Positions 1-8,838 of a DNA stretch of 64,000 bases are shown here, one piece after another. The translations under genes were made by a program, and so were the position numbers. The first letter of the stretch is position 1. Each line of letters opens with the position of its first letter. The notes below the pieces were generated by a model that had not been told where the DNA came from, searched no databases, and worked only from the letters and a program-made list of their open reading frames with translations. Source of the stretch: Cytobacillus gottheilii (GTDB lineage: Bacteria; Bacillota; Bacilli; Bacillales; Cytobacillaceae); contig NZ_KV440945.1 of the NCBI RefSeq assembly GCF_001636345.1, forward strand, positions 15,001 to 79,000, given 5' to 3'.

Positions 1-1442
<1,442 letters not shown>

Positions 1443-1577
1443 AGAGTTGATTAGCTCTTGTGTACATAATGTACATTGTTGATTCCGAAGAATCTTTTTA
1501 AACGTTGACGTTTTATTGTTCGTTCAGTTTTCAAAGAGCAATTTTATTAACTCCGCCGCCCAAAAGCGACTTTATTA
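1443..1577 (-). promoter_or_regulatory. rrn leader with boxA antitermination element
   Basis: The transcribed spacer between promoter P2 and 16S. At 1524-1540 the minus strand reads TGCTCTTTGAAAACTGA, which matches the boxA of Bacillus rrn operons, where NusB/S10 load for antitermination. Downstream are small inverted repeats at 1441-1459 (AAGAG/CTCTT), 1461-1475 (TGTACAT-A-ATGTACA) and 1481-1494 (GATTC/GAATC), which probably belong to leader folding and 16S precursor processing. Confidence 0.8.
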
Positions 1578-1605
1578 ATTTAACATGTGCTGTCGTTTCT
1601 GTCAA
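1577..1605 (-). promoter_or_regulatory. rrn promoter P2 (sigma-A)
   Basis: On the minus strand TTGACA (1605-1600), a 17-bp spacer and TAAATT (1582-1577). The near-consensus boxes and position about 135 bp upstream of 16S fit the proximal promoter of a Bacillus rRNA operon. Confidence 0.8.
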
Positions 1606-1662
1606 CAACTTTTTTCATGTTTTTTTTAACAATCAAGTTGTGTGTCAGCAGCGACGTTTATT

Positions 1663-1691
1663 AATATACCAACTTACTATGATGAAGTCAA
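1663..1691 (-). promoter_or_regulatory. rrn promoter P1 (sigma-A)
   Basis: On the minus strand TTGACT (1691-1686), a 17-bp spacer and TATATT (1668-1663). An A/T-tract-rich stretch (1694-1715) lies directly upstream of the -35 box and could act as an UP element. Together with P2 this is the usual tandem arrangement. Confidence 0.75.
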
Positions 1692-1735
1692 TAATTTTTA
1701 TAAAAAAAAATAAAATAGATTATGTATGACGAATA

Positions 1736-1960
1736 TTACTGCTTATAAATACTGCTGCTGCGCGTGTACTTCAAACATTCTTTAGGGGAAGCAATCCGGG
1801 TAAACAACTTAAATAATATTTTATACCTCTCGTTCATTGCTCTTTTCACCATAGAATCAATTCTTTCATCCTTCAAATCAAATAAGATTTCATCAAGCTC
1901 CCTTTTGATTAAATACTCCATCTCTTGCACTTCTTTTTGATTGATTAGAAATCCGATCAT
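1736..1960 (-). CDS. Small conserved hypothetical protein (74 aa)
   Basis: A 74-residue charged, probably all-helical protein with no membrane segment or signal peptide. The start is supported by GGAGG seven bases ahead of the ATG, and a TATAAT box sits upstream near 2010-2020. It lies between the rRNA promoters and pdaB and is transcribed towards the rRNA genes, so its stop is only about 45 bp from the -35 box of rrn P1; readthrough would enter the rrn operon. From memory, short proteins of this kind occur beside pdaB in other Bacillus genomes, but I know of no function. Coding status rests on the ribosome binding site and a sensible composition (many K, E, R, L, I). Confidence 0.7.
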   Translation of the reverse strand: MIGFLINQKEVQEMEYLIKRELDEILFDLKDERIDSMVKRAMNERYKILFKLFTRIASPKECLKYTRSSSIYKQ

Positions 1961-2095
1961 ATATCTTCCTCCAGCTCTTTTTAAGTTCTAGTAGTATTTT
2001 CCACAAGTACTTTTATTATAAGTATTTTTTGCATTTTCTAGACAAGCACAGCATACATATGTAGCAAGCAACGGAATGGACGAGGTGATAGTTAA

Positions 2096-2848
2096 ATGAA
2101 TTTTTTCTTTGTACTAAATGGAAAACGTGTAAAACAAATGATTATAATCATGACTGCCGCTTTTTTTACCGCTTGGATTTTTTACTTTCAGAACCTAATT
2201 CATATGCCGGCATTCTCCGTTAAGGATGGACCGAAAGCCATCTATAAAGGAGAAAAAAACGTGGCACTCACCTTTAATATTGGCTGGGGCGATGAAAAAG
2301 CGGAGCCAATTCTCGATGTCCTGAAAAAAGAAAATGTAAAGGCTGCTACTTTCTTTCTATCTGGAGCTTGGGCAGAGAGCCACCCTGATATTGTGGAGAG
2401 AATCGTAAAAGAAGGATATGAAATAGGCATGCTAGGTTATGAATATAAGGACTATACTGAAATCGAGCCTGAAAAAGTCAGGCAGGACATCGCAAAAGCT
2501 CAAACAGCTTTTGGCAAATTAAATGTTAAAAATATAAAACTGCTGCGTGCGCCAACAGGACATTTTGACCAAAACACATTAAAAACAGCAGAAGGATTAG
2601 GCTATACGGTTGTTCATTGGAGTATTGATTCTAAAGATTGGACGAATCCCGGCTCAGAAGTGATTATTAAAAATACCGGGAAGGCCAAAAAAGGAGACAT
2701 TATTCTGCTCCATGCTTCTGATTCAGCTAAACAGACAGCTGCTGCCTTGCCCGATGTAATCAAAAACCTTAATAATAAAGGACATAAACTGGTATCTGTA
2801 TCAGAAATGATTGCCAATGCTGATGCGAAAACCAATGAGATAAAATAA
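2096..2848 (+). CDS. pdaB: PdaB-type polysaccharide deacetylase family protein (sporulation)
   Basis: 250 residues: an N-terminal membrane anchor (about 14-33) followed by a NodB-homology domain (about 55-240). In B. subtilis PdaB is needed to maintain spore cortex after late sporulation. The recognisable motifs are unusual: motif 1 reads TFNIGWGD (59-66) with Asn61 where active deacetylases have the catalytic Asp, and motif 2 reads GMLGYEY (111-117) without the expected histidine pair. Motif 3 (RAPTG, 151-155) and motif 5 (LLHAS, 204-208) are kept. The gene is in its usual place between the rRNA operon and kbaA and converges on kbaA. The start is preceded by GAGG with a 10-base spacing. Identity is clear from context and fold; chemical activity is doubtful. 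Confidence 0.92.
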   Translation: MNFFFVLNGKRVKQMIIIMTAAFFTAWIFYFQNLIHMPAFSVKDGPKAIYKGEKNVALTFNIGWGDEKAEPILDVLKKENVKAATFFLSGAWAESHPDIVERIVKEGYEIGMLGYEYKDYTEIEPEKVRQDIAKAQTAFGKLNVKNIKLLRAPTGHFDQNTLKTAEGLGYTVVHWSIDSKDWTNPGSEVIIKNTGKAKKGDIILLHASDSAKQTAAALPDVIKNLNNKGHKLVSVSEMIANADAKTNEIK

Positions 2849-2855
2849 TTAAAAA

Positions 2856-2900
2856 AACTGTTCTCCAGCCGCACTATATTTCTGCAGCTGGAGAACAGTT
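2856..2900. terminator. Bidirectional terminator between pdaB and kbaA
   Basis: A 14-bp perfect stem (2856-2869 with 2887-2900) and a 17-base loop, with an A-tract on the left and a T-rich tail on the right. It therefore ends both the rightward pdaB and leftward kbaA transcripts. The kbaA stop codon begins inside the stem. Confidence 0.85.
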
Positions 2901-3550
2901 TATTTTTTTAATGGAATATTCTTTTTCTGATCAAGCTGCTGTCGGTACATCCGAGATTGTTCATTAATTTTCTGCAATATCAATAGCTGGTACGCATTGC
3001 AAATAATTAGTGGGAAAATCATCAGCCATACCCAGCTATACTCATTTACTCTCAAAATCGGCACCCATTCAATCGTTGTGACAACAATCATGAAAAATAA
3101 AGCTGGTATAAATGTTTCTTTTGTTGAGATTCTCACCTTCAAAAAAGCAGTTATTAACCCTGCTGCCAGCAGCATAGCCGCTAATCCTATATATGGAAGC
3201 AAGCTTTCTCCTTGTTCTGCAAATGCATTGTAGCGAAAGTATACAAGGTCAAACAGAACAAATAATATTAAGACAACCTGTACACCGTTCCATAATTTAT
3301 GGGACTTGAATATTCCAAGGCCAAAACGGTGAATCGTTAAGTATGCAAAAAAGCCCATCTGGCTAATAATACTGAAAATCAGTCCAACGCCAAAAAGCCA
3401 AAATAGTACGGAAAGAACCTCAAGAAAATCAAAGGGCATAAAGATTGAAGAGAATTCATCCCAACGCACAATAAATCCAGTGATGCTCGTTACTACTCCC
3501 CCAAGTAACAGGGTTGATAAGAATAATTTTACCCAAAGCCGGCTAGTCAA
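2900..3550 (-). CDS. kbaA: KbaA, KinB signalling pathway activation protein
   Basis: About 216 residues of integral membrane protein with six hydrophobic segments and a short charged C-terminal tail. KbaA is a B. subtilis membrane protein needed for KinB to feed phosphate into the Spo0F-Spo0B-Spo0A phosphorelay at the onset of sporulation; the identification rests on its family-typical hydrophobic pattern and its place between pdaB and gerD. I chose the TTG at 3550 (protein beginning TSRLWVKLF after the initiator) because GGGGG lies nine bases upstream. An ATG at 3571 with AGGA upstream is a possible alternative, and an in-frame TTG/ATG further up is less likely. It converges with pdaB at a shared terminator and diverges from gerD. 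Confidence 0.85.
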   Translation of the reverse strand: MTSRLWVKLFLSTLLLGGVVTSITGFIVRWDEFSSIFMPFDFLEVLSVLFWLFGVGLIFSIISQMGFFAYLTIHRFGLGIFKSHKLWNGVQVVLILFVLFDLVYFRYNAFAEQGESLLPYIGLAAMLLAAGLITAFLKVRISTKETFIPALFFMIVVTTIEWVPILRVNEYSWVWLMIFPLIICNAYQLLILQKINEQSRMYRQQLDQKKNIPLKK

Positions 3551-3633
3551 TTTATTTTTCCCCCATAGCATTAAATTCCTAATTATGATTGTACCAACCA
3601 AACATTGAAAAATCTAGGTACATCATAGTTCAC

Positions 3634-3663
3634 GCATAATATTTGTCCTTTTTCTTCATTCTA
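3634..3663 (+). promoter_or_regulatory. Candidate sigma-G promoter of gerD
   Basis: GCATA (3634-3638), an 18-bp spacer and CATTCTA (3657-3663) fit the sigma-G pattern gHATR - 17/18 - CATxMTA. It ends 33 bp ahead of the gerD start. gerD is a forespore sigma-G gene in B. subtilis, so the match makes biological sense. Confidence 0.7.
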
Positions 3664-3696
3664 ATGTTAAGGATAATTGTGAAAGGAGTCTTCAAC

Positions 3697-4350
3697 ATGT
3701 TAAAAATAGCCCGAATACTATTCCCTCTTCTTTTATTGGCCATAATCTCCGGTTGCGGCCAGGAGGAATCCGGCGGACAAATGGATTATGATCAAACGAA
3801 AAAGATGGTTGTAGATATATTGAAAACAGATGATGGCAAAAAGGCGGTTCAAGAACTGCTCGAGGATGAGAAAATTAAGCAAACGCTTATTATGGATGAA
3901 GCAATTGTAGCAGAAACCATTCAAACAACTCTCACTTCTAAAGAAGGCACTGAGTTTTGGAAAACTTCTTTTGAAGATCCTAAGTTTGCTGAAAGCATGG
4001 CAAAAAGCATGAAAGACGGGAACGAACAGTTACTAAAGGATTTAATGAAGGATCCCGAATATCGCGGCATGATGATTGAAGTTTTAAAAGATCCAGAGCT
4101 GCAAAAAGAAGTGACCAATGTTCTAAAAAGCAAAGAATATCGAGAACATTTACAAACAGTCGTAACTGAAACATTCGAAAGTCCGCTGTTTAAGGCAAAA
4201 CTGCAAGACATTCTCCTTAAGGCTGCAGAAGAAGCCGGCGGGGGTGGCGGTGGTCAAGGAGGCGGCGGCAGCGAAGAGCAGCCAGAGGAAGGCGGAGAAG
4301 AAAGTGGTGGAGAAGAAGAGTCTGGCGGTGGCGGCGGTGGCGGCAGCTAA
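3697..4350 (+). CDS. gerD: GerD spore germination lipoprotein
   Basis: 217 residues from the ATG at 3697, which has GGAG eight bases upstream; earlier in-frame Met codons lack a site. The N-terminus is a lipoprotein signal with lipobox ISGC, so the mature protein starts at Cys20 and is anchored to the spore inner membrane. GerD is the scaffold that clusters germinant receptors into the germinosome. The middle (about 25-175) is acidic and helical; the tail (about 178-217) is a low-complexity Gly/Glu/Ser segment with runs of glycine. Transcription is monocistronic, from a sigma-G-like promoter, towards salA. The IS element begins only 14 bp after the stop codon, so the gene itself is intact. 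Confidence 0.93.
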   Translation: MLKIARILFPLLLLAIISGCGQEESGGQMDYDQTKKMVVDILKTDDGKKAVQELLEDEKIKQTLIMDEAIVAETIQTTLTSKEGTEFWKTSFEDPKFAESMAKSMKDGNEQLLKDLMKDPEYRGMMIEVLKDPELQKEVTNVLKSKEYREHLQTVVTETFESPLFKAKLQDILLKAAEEAGGGGGGQGGGGSEEQPEEGGEESGGEEESGGGGGGGS

Positions 4351-4364
4351 AGCAGCGTAAGTTT

Positions 4365-4413
4365 GACAGCCTATTCTCAATTAGAGAAAAGGCTGTCTCA
4401 GACTGTAGACAAA
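4365..4413 (+). repeat. Left terminal inverted repeat of the IS
   Basis: Aligns in register with the reverse complement of 5944-5992 (42/49). It contains a palindromic GACAGCCT...AGGCTGTC hairpin (4365-4397) followed by the inner part ACTGTAGACAAA. Confidence 0.8.
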
Positions 4414-4447
4414 CTCGATGAAAATCGAGTTTGCCTACAGTCTTTTT
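4402..4447 (+). terminator. Terminator inside the left end of the IS
   Basis: A long hairpin (ACTGTAG and CAAACTCGAT against ATCGAGTTTG and CTACAGT, with a GAAA loop and one mismatch) followed by CTTTTTTG. It points rightwards and lies between the left end and the transposase start. It would stop transcripts coming from gerD, which both ends gerD mRNA and shields the transposase from outside promoters. Confidence 0.85.
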
Positions 4448-4489
4448 TGTTTTAGAATAAAAGGAGAATAAGGTTAGAGGTGATGAAAG

Positions 4490-5848
4490 ATGCTTTCCAA
4501 ACATAATTCGATTCAACGTGATCAGCTTGAAATGGTTACGTTAGATCAACTGGTACCTGAAAACCATTTAGTACGAAAAATGGAGGCTGCAATTGACTTC
4601 TCCTTCATTTATGATTTAGTGAAAGATACATATTCAGAAGTAGGTCGTCCAAGTATTGACCCGGTAATTTTAATAAAGCTTACTTTTATTCAATATACCT
4701 TCGGTATTCGGTCCATGCGCCAAACCATTGAGGAACTAAAAACAAACATGGCTTATCGCTGGTTTTTAGGATATGGATTTTATGATAAAGTTCCTCACTT
4801 CTCTACCTTCGGTAAAAACTATGAGCGTCGTTTTAAAGATACTGATCTATTTGAACAGATCTTCTATCGAATCTTAAAAACGGCCACGGAAAAGAAATTA
4901 ATTAGCGCTGAACATGTTTTTATTGACTCGACACACGTAAAAGCAAGCGCGAATAAACATAAATTTGCGAAGAAAGTTGTGCGTAAGGAAACACGCGCAT
5001 ATCAAGAACAGCTTCAGACAGAAATCAACGATGACCGTGAAGATCATGGGAAGAAGCCATTTCCACCTGATAAATTTGAAAAAGAGGAAACAAAAGAGAT
5101 CAAAGAAAGTACCACAGACCCAGAAAGTGGCTACTACGTCAAAGACGAACGCACTAAACAGTTTGCTTATTCGTTTCATGCCGCCTCTGATCGCAACGGA
5201 TTTATCTTAGGAAATATAGTTACACCAGGAAACATTCATGATAGTGGAATCCTTGAGCCTTTAGTTGAACGAGTGATTGATAGAGTTGGAAAACCTGAAG
5301 CCGTTGCCGCAGACGCAGCTTATAAAACACCTGCCATCACGAAGTACTTAATTGAACATGAAATAACACCTGCACTCCCTTATACAAGACCACGTACAAA
5401 GGATGGATTCTTCCGAAAGCACGAATATGTTTATGATGAACATTTTGATTGTTATATTTGCCCAGCGGGCAAAATTTTGAACTATTCAACTACCACCAAG
5501 GAAGGTTACCGTGAATACAAATCATCGAAACAGACTTGTGGCACTTGTTCATTATTGCACCAATGTACACAGAGTAAGAATCACCAAAAAGTGGTGACCC
5601 GGCATATTTGGCAGGAATATGTGGAGGAAGTGGAACATCTTCGCCATCACAAAGATGTAAAACCAATATACGCAAAGCGAAAGGAAACGATTGAACGTGT
5701 TTTCGCTGATGCAAAAGAAAAGCATGGAATGCGTTGGACAACGTTAAGGGGACTTAAAAAATTGTCGATGCAAGCGATGCTTACTTTCGCGTCCATGAAT
5801 TTAAAGAAAATAGCCAACTGGACGTGGCAGGACCCAAAAACAGTATAA
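4490..5848 (+). CDS. IS1182-family transposase
   Basis: 452 residues, full length for the family. Residues about 15-110 form the N-terminal DUF772-type domain and the rest a DDE (IS4/IS5-like) nuclease. The likely catalytic residues are Asp146 (in FIDST), Asp275 (in AADAAY) and Glu402 (in ETIERVFADAKEKHG). A cysteine cluster at 321/324 and 350/353/359 resembles a zinc-binding insertion. GAGGTG seven bases ahead of the ATG supports the start. There is no frameshift or stop, so the enzyme is probably active. Confidence 0.95.
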   Translation: MLSKHNSIQRDQLEMVTLDQLVPENHLVRKMEAAIDFSFIYDLVKDTYSEVGRPSIDPVILIKLTFIQYTFGIRSMRQTIEELKTNMAYRWFLGYGFYDKVPHFSTFGKNYERRFKDTDLFEQIFYRILKTATEKKLISAEHVFIDSTHVKASANKHKFAKKVVRKETRAYQEQLQTEINDDREDHGKKPFPPDKFEKEETKEIKESTTDPESGYYVKDERTKQFAYSFHAASDRNGFILGNIVTPGNIHDSGILEPLVERVIDRVGKPEAVAADAAYKTPAITKYLIEHEITPALPYTRPRTKDGFFRKHEYVYDEHFDCYICPAGKILNYSTTTKEGYREYKSSKQTCGTCSLLHQCTQSKNHQKVVTRHIWQEYVEEVEHLRHHKDVKPIYAKRKETIERVFADAKEKHGMRWTTLRGLKKLSMQAMLTFASMNLKKIANWTWQDPKTV

Positions 5849-5908
5849 ATCTTAGGATAGGATAGCTGCATTCTGTCCTCTAAAGGAATAAAAATAGAAA
5901 AAAACTTC

Positions 5909-5946
5909 AAAAGGGGTTCGGAATGAGACCATTCCGAACCCCTTTT
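5909..5946 (+). terminator. Transposase terminator
   Basis: A perfect 16-bp stem (5909-5924 with 5931-5946, six-base loop) whose right arm ends in TTTT and overlaps the first bases of the right terminal repeat. It ends transcription 60 bp after the transposase stop. Confidence 0.8.
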
Positions 5947-5992
5947 GTCTACAATCTGTGACAGCCTATTCTCAATTAGAGAAAAGGCTGTC
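5944..5992 (-). repeat. Right terminal inverted repeat of the IS
   Basis: The counterpart of 4365-4413. The palindromic outer part spans 5960-5992 and the inner part is TTTGTCTACAATCTGT. Mismatches to the left end fall mostly in the palindrome centre. Confidence 0.8.
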
Positions 5993-6041
5993 TCTTTAGG
6001 TGTTTCATACATCAGATCCACCACATCAAACCCAAGCTAAT

Positions 6042-6073
6042 AAAAAGGCGCGAAGCTATAACAAGCTCCACGC
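6042..6073 (-). terminator. salA terminator
   Basis: On the minus strand a 10-bp stem, GCGTGGAGCT/AGCTTCGCGC with two G-U pairs, is followed by CCTTTTTA. On the plus strand the same stem has two mismatches, so it mainly serves salA. Confidence 0.7.
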
Positions 6074-6110
6074 TTTTTTGCTATTTATATTCATATCCTT
6101 ATTGCTTTTA

Positions 6111-7166
6111 TTATTTCTCAGTTGCTTCTACAACTTTCTTAGCAATATCTCCATAAATCTTTCCAAGCTTATGGTCTTGATCATATACCGAAGGAGCAAA
6201 ATCATCCTCATTATAATCCGGCTGTGCTAATGGAAGCTGTCCTAAAACGTCTGTCCGTAATTCTTCAGCAAGCTTCTGTCCGCCCCCTTGGCCAAATACA
6301 TACTCTTTTTCACCCGTTAGCTTGCTTTCAAAGTAGGCCATATTCTCTACCACGCCTAAAATTTCATGCTCTGTTCTTAAAGCCATTGCTCCTGCCCGGG
6401 CAGCTACAAATGCTGCTGTAGCATGCGGTGTTGTAACAACAATTTCTTTACAGGATGGCAGCATTGTATGGACATCAAGTGCCACATCACCTGTTCCTGG
6501 CGGCAGGTCAAGCAGCAAGTAATCAAGTTCTCCCCATTCCACCTCGTTAAAGAAACTATTCAGCATTTTGCCAAGCATTGGCCCTCTCCAGATAATAGGA
6601 GCGTTATCTTCTACAAAGAATCCCATTGAAATCACTTTTACGCCAAATCTTTCAACCGGAATAATTTGCTCTCCTCTTACAACAGGGCGTTTAGTGATGC
6701 CCATCATATCCGGTACACTGAATCCATATATATCGGCATCCACCAATCCGACTTTTTTCCCCAGGCGGGCTAACGATACGGCGAGGTTAACAGAAACGGT
6801 TGATTTCCCAACGCCGCCCTTGCCGCTGGCGATCGCAATAAATTGTGTCTTGTTTCCAGGAGATAGCAGGCCAGCTCCACTGTCTGCGTTGGCTTGTCTA
6901 TATTGAGCAAGAATCTCTTCTGGAAGTTCACTGAAACGAATGCCTACAGTTGCTGCTCCTGCCTCTTTTAAGCGATTGACGATTTCTGTCTGCAGCTGCA
7001 TCTGTTCGGCTGTTCCCGTTTTAGCAATTAAAATCTTCACACTTACATGTTCTTTTTCTTCTTTTATTTTTATTTCCTCAATTGCATTTAACTCGCCTAA
7101 TGTTTTATGTAAAAATGGTTCTTTCAGTCCGCTAATTGCGTCTTTCATGCGTTGTTCTGTTAACAT
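6111..7166 (-). CDS. salA: SalA / Mrp-family P-loop ATPase
   Basis: 351 residues. A DUF59/MIP18 domain (about 1-85) is followed by an ApbC/Mrp/NBP35 ATPase domain with a deviant Walker A GKGGVGKST at 115-123. B. subtilis SalA is 352 residues long and acts as a regulator that lowers scoC expression and so raises exoprotease production; Mrp relatives are Fe-S cluster carriers, and the cytoplasmic role here could be either. I do not see the CxxC pair of cluster carriers. The gene converges on gerD across the inserted IS, and in the ancestral order the two are adjacent. It is preceded by an AGGAGGGGC-type ribosome binding site. Confidence 0.93.
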   Translation of the reverse strand: MLTEQRMKDAISGLKEPFLHKTLGELNAIEEIKIKEEKEHVSVKILIAKTGTAEQMQLQTEIVNRLKEAGAATVGIRFSELPEEILAQYRQANADSGAGLLSPGNKTQFIAIASGKGGVGKSTVSVNLAVSLARLGKKVGLVDADIYGFSVPDMMGITKRPVVRGEQIIPVERFGVKVISMGFFVEDNAPIIWRGPMLGKMLNSFFNEVEWGELDYLLLDLPPGTGDVALDVHTMLPSCKEIVVTTPHATAAFVAARAGAMALRTEHEILGVVENMAYFESKLTGEKEYVFGQGGGQKLAEELRTDVLGQLPLAQPDYNEDDFAPSVYDQDHKLGKIYGDIAKKVVEATEK

Positions 7167-7351
7167 CGTAGCCCCTCCTTATGTAATATCACTCTAAGTA
7201 TTAGCATGGGTAAAATCCATACATTAATTCTACTATAACATGTTTACCCCCATTAAATAGTAAACAAATATCACACTTGTATGAATTATTCAGCAGCTGG
7301 TGACATCTTCAATGAAAACGCTATATTAAACTTAACCAAATTAACATCGAA

Positions 7352-7376
7352 AAGGCGCTCATGATCATGAGCACCT
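7352..7376 (-). terminator. cwlD terminator
   Basis: The inverted repeat GGTGCTCATGATCATGAGCGCC is followed on the minus strand by TTTTCG, just after the cwlD stop. Confidence 0.7.
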
Positions 7377-7385
7377 TAACGAAAA

Positions 7386-8114
7386 CTATTCTTCCTCTTC
7401 TAATTCTGCTTCGCTTGTAAAGTAGCGGAGAATTCCATTATAAATAGAAGCAGCGACTTTATCCTGATAGTCCTCTGTTTTCAAACGGGATTTTTCCTCA
7501 GGATTTGATAAAAACCCGATTTCAACAAGAGCACCTGGCTTTTCAGCATTTTCTACTATATAAACATTATTGATTGGTTTCGCTTTTCTCGTTGTATTCT
7601 CGAGGTTTCTGCGCAGCTCATCTTGGATAAACTTCGCTGATCTTCCATTTTCAATCAGGTGATTTGAATAAAAGGTCTGTGCTCCGCTCCATCGCGGCGA
7701 TGGGATGGAATTAAGATGAATGCTGACATAGAATTCTGCATTAGAATCATTGATTAGCTCCAGCCTCTTTTTGAGATCCTCAACTTTTCTTCTGCTGTAT
7801 CCTTTTGTACCTTCAGGAGCTAAGTCCCGATCCTCTTCTCGCGTCATAAGTACAAGCGCCCCTTGCTCTTGAAGATAATCTCTTATTTTTAAAGAGACAT
7901 CTAAAGCAATATCCTTTTCAAGAGCGTCATCATCTCCAGCTCCGCCATCAGGACCTCCATGACCAGGATCTAAAAGGATAATCTTCCCTGTTAAAGGTAA
8001 GTTCCACGATTCCCAGGAGTCATCCTCAGAGAAATCGTATTGCAGAATAAAAAACAAAATGGTTAAACCAATAATAAATGCGCCAGCTTTTATTTTTTTA
8101 TTCATATAAGCCAC
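7386..8114 (-). CDS. cwlD: CwlD, N-acetylmuramoyl-L-alanine amidase (cortex muramic lactam)
   Basis: About 242 residues: an N-terminal membrane/signal segment (about 8-26) and an Amidase_3 zinc domain. Zinc and catalytic motifs are DPGHGGPDGG (His near residue 52), SIHLNS, and ALVEIGFLSN with the catalytic Glu. CwlD removes the peptide from muramic acid in the spore cortex so that PdaA can form muramic delta-lactam, which is needed for germination. I placed the start at the GTG at 8114 (GGGGAG five bases upstream); the ATG three codons later (8105) matches the N-terminus of B. subtilis CwlD as I recall it, and an upstream ATG at 8138 has no good site. It lies between ybaK and salA as in B. 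subtilis. Confidence 0.93.
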   Translation of the reverse strand: MAYMNKKIKAGAFIIGLTILFFILQYDFSEDDSWESWNLPLTGKIILLDPGHGGPDGGAGDDDALEKDIALDVSLKIRDYLQEQGALVLMTREEDRDLAPEGTKGYSRRKVEDLKKRLELINDSNAEFYVSIHLNSIPSPRWSGAQTFYSNHLIENGRSAKFIQDELRRNLENTTRKAKPINNVYIVENAEKPGALVEIGFLSNPEEKSRLKTEDYQDKVAASIYNGILRYFTSEAELEEEE

Positions 8115-8192
8115 ATCAACTCCCCGCTTGTCCTCCATTCAATATATGGGACAAGGCGGGGAATTAGAACATGAAAACAAGAGTGCTTCTAG

Positions 8193-8642
8193 TTAATGCA
8201 GACGAAGCTTCTGTCTGCGCTGCCCTTTGTTAAACCCTTCATGCCACCAGCTGTTGACATATTGCTCGCACAAATAATAAAGGGATTCACTCATTGCCCC
8301 TTCCTCCCCGTGACTCCAGTATAGAAAGAAGTGATAGAGCGTATCAGTAAAATGGAGCCGTTCTTCACTGCAGCGTTCCATGACTTGTTCATTTGTTTCT
8401 CCATGCATGCCAAACCGGCTGTACTGAGCACCAAGTAAATACGCTTCAATGGCTACATCATAACAAGCTTCTTCGATTCCTGCGTTCATGAGTAAATTTG
8501 ATACCAATCTGGATGATCCAAAAAAATGTTTTACCTTTTCTTTTAATTCCTTTATAGACAGTTCCTTCAGAACCGATTTCTCGTATTTGACTTGCTTTTC
8601 TCGTCTTTTTTCTGTAAATGTTGTGATCACAGTCAAATGCAT
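8193..8642 (-). CDS. ybaK: YbaK, DUF2521 family protein
   Basis: 149 soluble, mostly helical residues, close to the length of B. subtilis YbaK. The N-terminal FTEKRREKQVKYEKSVLKEL stretch is the recognisable part. The function is unknown; the gene always travels upstream of cwlD and is thought to be co-transcribed with it in sporulation. GGGGTG lies ahead of the ATG. The next gene upstream in B. subtilis, the methyltransferase ybaJ, is missing here, and the accessory block starts instead. Confidence 0.88.
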   Translation of the reverse strand: MHLTVITTFTEKRREKQVKYEKSVLKELSIKELKEKVKHFFGSSRLVSNLLMNAGIEEACYDVAIEAYLLGAQYSRFGMHGETNEQVMERCSEERLHFTDTLYHFFLYWSHGEEGAMSESLYYLCEQYVNSWWHEGFNKGQRRQKLRLH

Positions 8643-8838
8643 TCACCCCTTGAAGATATTCTTTAACTGTTCTTAGACAGCCATGCAGAAATCAGCATTG
8701 ATTCGTTTGCCATTTTTCTGCGATTCTTTTCCAATGTAAAAGCATGGGGTTATAGGTAAATACTATAGAGAAAGATGGACTTATGATATACTTATGTCTT
8801 GGTTATAAATAAATTGACTATTTGGAGGAGGTGTCCGG

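Larger units (their letters stand above)
4365..5994 (+). mobile_element. Complete IS1182-family insertion sequence
   Basis: About 1.63 kb holding one intact transposase gene between 49-bp imperfect terminal inverted repeats (4365-4413 and 5944-5992, 42 of 49 matching). The outer 33 bases of each end are themselves an imperfect palindrome, so the two ends also appear as a 35-bp direct repeat (4365-4399 = 5960-5994). Hence the limits are ambiguous: either the palindrome is part of the element, or the element (4400-5959) duplicated a palindromic target. No short target duplication is seen outside. It lies in the gerD-salA convergent spacer and breaks no gene. An inward terminator precedes the transposase and another follows it. 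Confidence 0.88.

Noticed and set aside
2000-2095. Sigma-G promoter for pdaB
   Set aside because: CATACATA is present but spacing and a -35 match are not good enough to state.
4217-4516. Minus-strand frames across the end of gerD and the IS left end
   Set aside because: Shadows of the glycine-rich coding tail; no ribosome binding site, and they cross the IS border.
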